Source: Gardnerella kenyensis
Lineage (GTDB): Bacteria > Actinomycetota > Actinomycetes > Actinomycetales > Bifidobacteriaceae
Direction of reading: 5' to 3'
Assembly: GCA_003585735.1 (NCBI GenBank)
Contig: NQOH01000008.1
Span: forward strand, 65,438 to 72,077
Length of the DNA: 6,640 nucleotides
Both the position numbers and the translations under genes were made by a program. A model generated the notes under the pieces. It was not told the DNA's origin, searched no databases, and saw nothing but the letters and a program-made list of their open reading frames with translations. Shown here in pieces: positions 1 to 4,595 of this stretch (positions are counted from its first letter, which is position 1; every line of letters begins with the position of its first letter).

Positions 1-121
1 AATATTGCGTATTTTATGCTGTAAAAATAGCTTTTTTATTAAATAATATTTTAATTTTATAAAAGCAAAATTCCGCGAAATCCTTGCTATTCTGCGCTTT
101 TACCATATGAATATAATGTAA

Positions 122-150
122 TTGCTACCTATTTAACTATGCAATATAGT
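122..150 (+). promoter_or_regulatory. candidate distal promoter of the opp operon
   Basis: TTGCTA (122-127) and TATAGT (145-150) are separated by 17 bases, matching the sigma-70/SigA consensus at 4 of 6 and 5 of 6 positions. A perfect TATAAT also lies at 112-117 but lacks a reasonable -35. In DNA this AT-rich such boxes arise by chance, so this is only a candidate. Confidence 0.3.
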
Positions 151-199
151 GTTTATTTTTTAAAAAATCATCTTACAAAAATATTTTCTGTTTGGGTGT

Positions 200-227
200 T
201 TGTACATAGCTTGGCTAAAAATATACT
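200..227 (+). promoter_or_regulatory. candidate proximal promoter of oppBCDF
   Basis: A TATACT -10 box (222-227) lies 16 bases after a weak TTGTAC -35 (200-205). The same TATACT hexamer is the -10 of the oppA promoter, and both promoters have TTTGT 23-24 bases upstream of it. An A/T-rich stretch at 175-188 sits where an UP element would be. Predicted transcription start is near 233-235, just before the leader hairpins, which supports this site over the distal one. Confidence 0.4.
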
Positions 228-240
228 AATTATGTGTCCC

Positions 241-260
241 GGGTTGATGAGGGTCAATCC
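241..260 (+). promoter_or_regulatory. leader hairpin 1 or operator
   Basis: GGGTTGA (241-247) and TCAATCC (254-260) pair over 7 bp with one G-U wobble and a 6-base loop. It begins a few bases after the predicted start of transcription. It could be an RNA hairpin at the 5' end of the mRNA or, as DNA, an imperfect dyad for a repressor. Confidence 0.35.
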
Positions 261-261
261 A

Positions 262-288
262 AGCGCGCCCTTTTGAAGGCGAAACGCT
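262..288 (+). promoter_or_regulatory. leader hairpin 2
   Basis: AGCG (262-265) pairs with CGCT (285-288). After an AAA bulge (282-284), CGCC (266-269) pairs with GGCG (278-281). C270 is bulged, and TT (271-272) pairs with AA (276-277) around a TTG loop. There is no T-run after it, so it is not an intrinsic terminator. CGCT at 285-288 could also face AGCG at 291-294, giving a small alternative dyad. A role in mRNA stability or leader folding is inference. Confidence 0.35.
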
Positions 289-332
289 AAAGCGGTTATG
301 ATGTAGATTTAACGATTTGCAGCATGCCAAAT

Positions 333-338
333 GGAGGT
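333..338 (+). promoter_or_regulatory. strong Shine-Dalgarno serving the leader mini-ORF
   Basis: GGAGGT at 333-338 is the best ribosome binding site in the window. It lies 5 bases before ATG 344 but 31 bases before the oppB ATG at 370, too far to serve oppB directly. It is the main reason to take the nine-codon frame seriously. Confidence 0.7.
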
Positions 339-343
339 AAACA

Positions 344-373
344 ATGGCTAGGCGTAGAAAAGAGTCACAATGA
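344..373 (+). CDS. nine-codon leader peptide, coupled to oppB
   Basis: The frame reads MARRRKESQ and stops at TGA 371-373, which overlaps the oppB start ATG 370-372 (ATGA). A strong GGAGGT lies 5 bases upstream. The frame cannot extend upstream because TAA is at 338-340, and it is not in frame with oppB, so it is not an alternative oppB N-terminus. oppB has only a weak purine stretch of its own (GAAAAGAG, 357-364), which suggests that ribosomes finishing the mini-ORF re-initiate at oppB. Residues 3-5 are three consecutive Arg codons, AGG, CGT and AGA; AGG and AGA are rare in the genes that follow, which mostly use CGT and CGC. The peptide itself has no recognisable function. Its role as a translational coupler, and possibly as an arginine-sensitive one, is inference. 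Confidence 0.5.
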   Translation: MARRRKESQ

Positions 374-1353
374 TACGATACATCGTTAAGCGATGCCTGA
401 ATTATGTGGTGATGTTGTTTGTTGCCGTATCCATGACGTATTTCTTGGCGAGTGCTTTTATGAGACCGCGTTCGAACTATATGTCTAGGCATCCGCATCC
501 ACCTATTGCATCAATCAACCGTTCTTTGGATTTGGCAAATATTAACGACCAGACTCCAGTGTTTACTCGTTATTGCCGTTGGATTTACAACATTTTTACT
601 AAGTGGGATTGGGGATTGAGCCCAGATCAGGCTCCAGTTGGCCCGGCAATTATGTCTCGTATTGGCGCATCTGTTCAGCTGGTTACTGGTGCCACAATTC
701 TTGGTATTGTTTTAGGTGTTAGCGTTGGTGTTTACACTGCTATCCGTCAGTACAAGTGGCAAGATAGAGTTCTTAATTCCACTGCAACCTTCCTGCTTGT
801 TGTTCCTGCAGCTGTTTTGGGTTTGATGGTTGTGCTTGCCGCAATTAACATCAACCGCGCTGCTGGCGTGCGACTTTTCTACGTTACCGGTTTGCATTCT
901 TACCAGGGTTCCGACCCGTTCATGTTCCTTCTTGACTTCCTTCAGCATTTGATTTTGCCGACGATTGTTATGACAATTCCTGGCATGGTTGGGTATCATT
1001 TAACGCAGCGCACGTATCTTCTCGATACTATGAATGCTGATTACGTTCGTACGGCTCGCGCTAAGGGCTTACCTTTGAATTTGGCTATTCGTCGCCACGC
1101 TTTGCGTACTTCTTTGATTCCAACAGCTGTTGACGTCGCCTTCTCTATTGCAGGCGTGTTTACAGGTGCTGTGATTACTGAAACCGTGTTTGCTATTAAC
1201 GGCCTTGGTAGCTACTTCGTTCAGACCATTATGCAGAACGATATTAACGGTTCTGTTGCTATTGCAGCGTTTGGTGCTGTATGTACATTAGTTGGTGCTC
1301 TGCTTGCAGATGTCTTCTCTGCTTGGCTCGACCCACGTATTCGTTTGAACTAG
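370..1353 (+). CDS. oppB: oligopeptide ABC transporter permease OppB
   Basis: This is one of the two membrane permeases of a peptide importer; with OppC it forms the transmembrane channel. The product is 327 residues, slightly longer than the ~306 of enteric OppB. The N-terminus (MIRYIVKRCLNYVVM) leads into the first membrane segment (about 11-31), typical of OppB/DppB. An extracytoplasmic stretch of about 65 residues follows, then helices at about 101-125, 138-160, 190-212, 253-275 and 297-319. The cytoplasmic EAA coupling loop is at about 224-251 (DYVRTARAKGL, ending in SLIP) and docks on the ATPase. The C-terminus DPRIRLN is characteristic of the family. ATG 370 is the first possible start, since an in-frame TAG lies at 355-357. 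The start overlaps the stop of the leader mini-ORF, suggesting translational coupling. oppC starts 24 bases after the stop. Peptide as substrate is inferred from the family and from OppA. Confidence 0.95.
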   Translation: MIRYIVKRCLNYVVMLFVAVSMTYFLASAFMRPRSNYMSRHPHPPIASINRSLDLANINDQTPVFTRYCRWIYNIFTKWDWGLSPDQAPVGPAIMSRIGASVQLVTGATILGIVLGVSVGVYTAIRQYKWQDRVLNSTATFLLVVPAAVLGLMVVLAAININRAAGVRLFYVTGLHSYQGSDPFMFLLDFLQHLILPTIVMTIPGMVGYHLTQRTYLLDTMNADYVRTARAKGLPLNLAIRRHALRTSLIPTAVDVAFSIAGVFTGAVITETVFAINGLGSYFVQTIMQNDINGSVAIAAFGAVCTLVGALLADVFSAWLDPRIRLN

Positions 1354-1377
1354 CAGAACAGTGTAGGTGAATTTGAT

Positions 1378-2325
1378 ATGAATAAAAAAGATGTATCTTC
1401 AGAGCCTCTTGAGTCTGCTGCAGATAAAAAAGCTACTGCTGGTGCCTGGGGCAACTTTAAGCGCACTGGTAAGATGACGCTTTATACGCGTCGATTCTTC
1501 CGTCGCCCGTCTGCAGTTGTGGGCTTGGTTATGCTTGTAATTTTGATTCTTTTTGCTTTGTTTGGCTCAAAGATTTCAAAGTGGAGCTACGACGAACCAG
1601 ACTTTTCTTCTCTTGCAACTCCTCCTTCTGCAGAGCATTGGCTTGGCACTACGCCAGGCGGTTCAGACATGTACGCAATGGTTGTGCGCGGACTTGGCCG
1701 CTCTCTTTCCATTGGTATTGTTAGCTCAATTACTATTACTGTTATTGCAGCTCTTGTTGGTACCGCTATTTCTTACTTTGAGGGTTGGTTTGAGCAGGTT
1801 GGCATGTGGCTTTTGGACATGCTTCTTATTGTTCCTTCCTTCTTGCTTATTGCTTTGATTATTAGCGCTTCTAGCGGCGGTAGCGATTGGCTGTGGTTGG
1901 CATTTGGCTTAACAGCTTTTGGTTGGATTGGTTACGCTCGTACGCTTCGTACTTTGACTTTGAGCTTGCGTGAGCGCGAGTATGTTCGTGCAGCTAAGTT
2001 CGAGGGCGTTTCTTCATTCCGCATTATTGTGCGCCACTTGGTTCCAAACTTGGGTTCTGTGTTGATTATTAACACGGTTCTTGGTGTTATTGGTGCTATT
2101 AACGGCGAAACTGCTTTGAGCTTCTTGGGTCTTGGTATTAAGGCTCCGGATACTTCTCTTGGTACTTTGCTTAATGCTGGCCAAAGCGTTGTGCAGACTT
2201 CTCCGTGGGTGCTTTTGGTGCCGTCTGCAGTGCTTGTTTTGCTAACCTTCTCCGTGCAGCTTATTGGTGACGGTTTGCGTGATGCCATTGATCCATATTC
2301 TAGGTCTGTTGGTAAGGCCGACTAA
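1378..2325 (+). CDS. oppC: oligopeptide ABC transporter permease OppC
   Basis: This is the second permease of the importer and the partner of OppB in the membrane. The 315 residues open with a polar, charged cytoplasmic tail (1-44), then a first helix (about 45-64) as in the OppC N-terminal domain. HWLGTTPGGSDMYAMVVRG (87-105) matches the family motif HxLGTDxxGRD that precedes the core permease domain, though GRD is replaced by GSD. Core helices lie at about 110-133, 142-164, 171-188, 226-243 and 277-297. The EAA loop is at 201-225 (EYVRAAKFEGV, ending in LVPNL). ETALSFLGLG (244-253) and GDGLRDAIDPYSR (297-309) are hallmarks of OppC/DppC. AGGTGA (1365-1370) lies 7 bases before ATG 1378. The gene follows oppB by 24 bases and precedes oppDF by 21, so it is part of one operon. 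Confidence 0.95.
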   Translation: MNKKDVSSEPLESAADKKATAGAWGNFKRTGKMTLYTRRFFRRPSAVVGLVMLVILILFALFGSKISKWSYDEPDFSSLATPPSAEHWLGTTPGGSDMYAMVVRGLGRSLSIGIVSSITITVIAALVGTAISYFEGWFEQVGMWLLDMLLIVPSFLLIALIISASSGGSDWLWLAFGLTAFGWIGYARTLRTLTLSLREREYVRAAKFEGVSSFRIIVRHLVPNLGSVLIINTVLGVIGAINGETALSFLGLGIKAPDTSLGTLLNAGQSVVQTSPWVLLVPSAVLVLLTFSVQLIGDGLRDAIDPYSRSVGKAD

Positions 2326-2334
2326 CGAGCGTTT

Positions 2335-2340
2335 GGAGTG
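2335..2340 (+). promoter_or_regulatory. ribosome binding site that decides the oppDF start
   Basis: GGAGTG at 2335-2340 lies 6 bases before ATG 2347. The in-frame GTG at 2338 falls inside this site and therefore cannot be the start. A second possible site, AAGGAAG (2374-2380), lies 8 bases before ATG 2389, so a start 14 codons later remains possible. Confidence 0.6.
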
Positions 2341-2346
2341 ATAAAC

Positions 2347-4236
2347 ATGACTGATATTGCAAATAACGCTATTAAGGAAGAAACCACGATGGAAGATCAA
2401 AACAACGAACCGCTGCTTTCAGTGCGCGACTTACAGGTGAGCTTCGCTTCTGAAGCTGGTACCGTGCATGCTGTGCGTGGAATGAATTTTGATTTGTACC
2501 GCGGAAAGACCATTGGTATCGTTGGCGAATCTGGTTCTGGTAAGTCGGTTACATCTTTGGCTGTTATGGGCTTGCTGGATAAAAACGCTAGCGTTAAAGG
2601 CTCTGTAAAGTATAAGGGCGAGGAGCTTTTAACTAAGTCTGATGCAGAAATGAGTAAGATTCGTGGCAAGAATATTGCCATGGTTTTCCAGGATCCTCTT
2701 TCTGCACTTACCCCAGTGTTCTCTATTGGCGATCAGCTTAAAGAAGCTTTGGTTATTCATAACCCGGGCATGAGTGAAGATCAGATTCGCGAGCGTTCTA
2801 TTGAATTGCTTGATTTGGTTGGTATTACTAAGCCGGCTGAGCGTTTGAAGGCTTTCCCTCACGAGTTTTCCGGCGGTATGCGCCAGCGCGTAATGATTGC
2901 TATGGCAATTGCTAATAATCCAGATATTATTATTGCCGACGAGCCTACTACCGCTTTGGACGTGACTATTCAGGCTCAGGTTTTGGAAGTTTTGAAGAAA
3001 GCTCAGCGCGAAACTGGCGCAGCAATGATCTTCATTACTCACGATTTAGGCGTGATTGCTGGCGTTGCAGACGAAGTTATTGTTATGTATGCCGGTCACT
3101 TGGTTGAGCATAATAGCGTGGAAGAGATTTTTGCTCACCCAACTCAGCCATATACTATTGGTTTGTTGGGTGCTGTTCCTCGCGTTGATCAAAAGCGCAC
3201 TCGTCGTTTGACTCCGATTTCAAAGCCAACTATGGATATGCTTATGGCTGAAGAAAAGAGTGGCGACGACAGCACCATGATGGGTCTTGAAGCGGAAAGT
3301 GAAACTGTTCGTTCTCTTCTTCATGCGGAAACCGAAAAGCCAATTAAGCCGATGTTTGAAGGCATCCCTCGTGAGCAACGCAAGGTTGTTTTGGATGTTA
3401 AGGATTTGGTGAAAACCTTCCCAATTACTGGCGGCGGTTTCTTGCGTCGTAAGATTGGCGAAGTTCGTGCAGTTGACGGCGTGAGTATTGAGGTTCGCGA
3501 AGGCGAAACTGTGGCTTTGGTCGGTGAGTCTGGTTCTGGTAAGTCCACAACTTTGATGGAAATTATGGGCTTGAAGAAGCCTGAGTCTGGTTCCATTACC
3601 GTGTTTGGTACTGAGTTGAATGATAAGTTGACTCGCGAACAGCGTCGTGAGCTTCGCTCTAAGATTCAGTACGTATTCCAGGATCCAATGAGCTCGCTTG
3701 ATCCTCGTATGCTTGTTTACGATATTTTGGCTGAGCCTTTGCTCGTGCAAAAGAAGTCGAAGGAAGAAATTCGCCAGCGTATTGCTGAACTTATGCAGTT
3801 GGTTGAGTTGAATCCTGATCAAGTTGATCGCTTCCCAACGCAGTTCTCTGGCGGCCAGCGTCAGCGTATTGCTATTGCTCGCGCTTTGGCTGTGAATCCT
3901 AAGCTTTTGCTTCTTGACGAGCCTGTGTCTGCTTTGGATGTTTCTATTCAGGCTGGCATTATTAACTTGCTTGAAGATTTGCAGGATAAGCTTGGCGTTG
4001 CTTACTTGTTCGTGGCTCATAACATGGCTGTGGTTCGTCATATTTCTAGCCGAATTGCTGTTATGTATCATGGTCGAATTGTTGAAGCTGGCGAAACGGA
4101 TGAAGTGTTTGATAATCCTCAGCATCCGTACACGAAGGCTTTGATTAGCGCCGTGCCAATTCCAGATCCTACGATTGAGAAGCATCGTAAGCGCATTATT
4201 CTTAATGAAGAAGATACGTTTGATGATGTGAAGTAA
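2347..4236 (+). CDS. oppDF: fused OppD-OppF ATPase of the oligopeptide ABC transporter
   Basis: One chain of 629 residues carries both ATP-binding subunits that power import, about twice the usual 320-340 residues of OppD or OppF. ABC domain 1: Walker A GESGSGKS (60-67), Q-loop Gln115, signature FSGGM (174-178), Walker B ending IIIADEP (194-200), and H-loop His232; FSGGM and THDLGVI are the OppD pattern. The oligopeptide-transporter C-terminal element PTQPYTIGLLGAVPR (265-279) follows, then an acidic linker of about 60 residues rich in Glu, Asp and Met. ABC domain 2: Walker A GESGSGKS (393-400), Q-loop Gln445, FSGGQ (500-504), Walker B LLLLDEP (520-526), and H-loop His558; this is the OppF pattern, ending in a second HPYTKALISAVP element. 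Both sites look catalytically intact. There is no cysteine in the protein, so it cannot hold the Fe-S cluster described in some OppD/DppD proteins. ATG 2347 is preferred because of GGAGTG upstream; ATG 2389 (615 residues) is an alternative. Confidence 0.95.
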   Translation: MTDIANNAIKEETTMEDQNNEPLLSVRDLQVSFASEAGTVHAVRGMNFDLYRGKTIGIVGESGSGKSVTSLAVMGLLDKNASVKGSVKYKGEELLTKSDAEMSKIRGKNIAMVFQDPLSALTPVFSIGDQLKEALVIHNPGMSEDQIRERSIELLDLVGITKPAERLKAFPHEFSGGMRQRVMIAMAIANNPDIIIADEPTTALDVTIQAQVLEVLKKAQRETGAAMIFITHDLGVIAGVADEVIVMYAGHLVEHNSVEEIFAHPTQPYTIGLLGAVPRVDQKRTRRLTPISKPTMDMLMAEEKSGDDSTMMGLEAESETVRSLLHAETEKPIKPMFEGIPREQRKVVLDVKDLVKTFPITGGGFLRRKIGEVRAVDGVSIEVREGETVALVGESGSGKSTTLMEIMGLKKPESGSITVFGTELNDKLTREQRRELRSKIQYVFQDPMSSLDPRMLVYDILAEPLLVQKKSKEEIRQRIAELMQLVELNPDQVDRFPTQFSGGQRQRIAIARALAVNPKLLLLDEPVSALDVSIQAGIINLLEDLQDKLGVAYLFVAHNMAVVRHISSRIAVMYHGRIVEAGETDEVFDNPQHPYTKALISAVPIPDPTIEKHRKRIILNEEDTFDDVK

Positions 4237-4245
4237 TGCCGCTTT

Positions 4246-4285
4246 GCTTGCTACTTTGCTTACTGTTTTTTGTTAAGTAGTAAGT
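4246..4285 (+). other. 3' UTR hairpin after oppDF
   Basis: Positions 4246-4256 pair with 4275-4285 over 11 bp (nine Watson-Crick, two G-U) around an 18-base loop that contains a T-run. It starts 9 bases after the oppDF stop and precedes the real terminator. It overlaps two near-copies of CTTTGCTTRCTR (4242-4253 and 4254-4265). It may protect the mRNA 3' end; that role is inference. Confidence 0.35.
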
Positions 4286-4288
4286 TGC

Positions 4289-4328
4289 TTGCATTAGTTT
4301 GCATAAAATTGCATAAGTTTGCACAATC
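4289..4328 (+). repeat. four degenerate 10-base tandem repeats
   Basis: TTGCATTAGT, TTGCATAAAA, TTGCATAAGT and TTGCACAATC follow one another at exactly 10-base spacing, each beginning TTGCA. The last overlaps the 5' foot of the terminator stem. A 10-base period places each copy on the same face of the DNA helix. The unit is short and the region is not coding, so this could be a protein-binding array, a slippage product or chance. Confidence 0.5.
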
Positions 4329-4359
4329 GCGCATGTTTATTACAACATGCGCGATTTTT
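4325..4359 (+). terminator. intrinsic terminator of oppBCDF
   Basis: A perfect 13-bp stem (4325-4337 with 4344-4356, core ATCGCGCATGT) closes a 6-base loop TATTAC and is followed directly by a T-run (4355-4359). It lies 88 bases after the oppDF stop and separates this operon from oppA. The other strand has no T-run after the stem, so it works mainly on the + strand. Confidence 0.9.
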
Positions 4360-4444
4360 ATTACGTAACATAAAATTAAAAAACGTAAGATATTTTGTTT
4401 TTTAATCAAAATTAACTAAAAAATTTTCTGTTTCGCTTCTTATG

Positions 4445-4461
4445 AAGAATAAATTATTCTT
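4445..4461. promoter_or_regulatory. 17-base AT palindrome, possible operator
   Basis: AAGAATAA and TTATTCTT are perfect 8-base inverted repeats around one central A. It lies about 60-75 bases upstream of the oppA -35 and runs into a T-tract. It could be a regulator site or a weak second terminator behind the oppBCDF one. In such AT-rich DNA it may also be chance. Confidence 0.25.
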
Positions 4462-4491
4462 TTTTCTGCAATTATCATAAAGTTAAAAAGA

Positions 4492-4507
4492 AAAAAATTA
4501 ATTTTTT
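4492..4507. promoter_or_regulatory. A-tract palindrome, probable UP element of oppA
   Basis: A6-TTAA-T6 lies from about -62 to -47 relative to the predicted oppA start of transcription, the place where the alpha subunit of RNA polymerase contacts UP elements. Its position directly upstream of a good promoter supports strong expression of oppA. Confidence 0.35.
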
Positions 4508-4518
4508 CAAAAAACGAT

Positions 4519-4547
4519 TTGTCGAATGTCATAGAGTTGGATATACT
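4519..4547 (+). promoter_or_regulatory. oppA promoter
   Basis: TTGTCG (4519-4524), a 17-base spacer and TATACT (4542-4547) match the sigma-70/SigA consensus at 4 of 6 and 5 of 6. Transcription would begin near 4554, giving a 5' UTR of about 42 bases. It follows a strong terminator, so oppA needs its own promoter, which raises confidence. Confidence 0.65.
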
Positions 4548-4558
4548 CTAACAACATA

Positions 4559-4580
4559 CCGGAAGACGGACATCATCCGG
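4559..4580 (+). promoter_or_regulatory. small hairpin in the oppA 5' UTR
   Basis: CCGGA (4559-4563) pairs with TCCGG (4576-4580). Alternatively CGGA (4567-4570) pairs with TCCG (4576-4579), excluding the first fold. It lies at the very 5' end of the predicted mRNA and just before the ribosome binding site. It may stabilise the transcript; the stems are short. Confidence 0.3.
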
Positions 4581-4586
4581 GGAATG

Positions 4587-4592
4587 AGAGGA
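4587..4592 (+). promoter_or_regulatory. ribosome binding site that decides the oppA start
   Basis: AGAGGA lies 3 bases before ATG 4596, a slightly short spacing. The in-frame ATG at 4584 overlaps the site and has nothing suitable upstream. Starting at 4596 gives a standard lipoprotein signal peptide beginning MKK. Confidence 0.6.
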
Positions 4593-4595
4593 ATC

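Larger units (their letters stand above)
1..343. other. AT-rich intergenic region and oppB operon leader
   Basis: No convincing gene is seen in this stretch on either strand. Positions 1-200 are very rich in A and T, with runs such as the 14-base palindrome of six T and six A at 155-168. From about 231 the composition becomes mixed and the sequence folds into small hairpins (241-288), which fits a transcribed 5' leader of roughly 110-140 bases ahead of oppB. No end of an upstream gene and no clear upstream terminator is visible, so the neighbour to the left is unknown. Confidence 0.6.
4360..4518. other. AT-rich regulatory spacer upstream of oppA
   Basis: No gene is seen here. The stretch is almost entirely A and T, with several A-tracts. 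It holds a 17-base palindrome (4445-4461) and a 16-base A6-TTAA-T6 palindrome (4492-4507), described separately. It also contains TTTTCTGTTT (4424-4433), which occurs again before the oppB promoter (184-193), although at a different distance. Confidence 0.6.

Noticed and set aside
60..102. TAAAAGC and GCTTTTA as a terminator of an upstream gene
   Set aside because: The loop would be about 29 bases and the stem is mostly A-T, too weak for an intrinsic terminator.
155..168. T6-A6 palindrome as an operator
   Set aside because: Homopolymer runs in this AT-rich spacer make such palindromes easily by chance, and it does not overlap the better promoter candidates.
231..343. T-box or amino-acid riboswitch in the oppB leader
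   Set aside because: I find no T-box core like TGGNACCGCG and no conserved riboswitch pattern I recognise.
2338..2340. GTG as start of oppDF
   Set aside because: It overlaps the ribosome binding site GGAGTG that serves ATG 2347.
3220..4185. Open frame of 321 codons on the - strand inside oppDF
   Set aside because: It is antisense to the second ATPase domain, is rich in Asn, His, Arg and Leu as reverse reads of such genes are, and shows no domain.
4584..4586. ATG as start of oppA
   Set aside because: No usable ribosome binding site precedes it, and starting here would put MRGI before an otherwise normal lipoprotein signal peptide.
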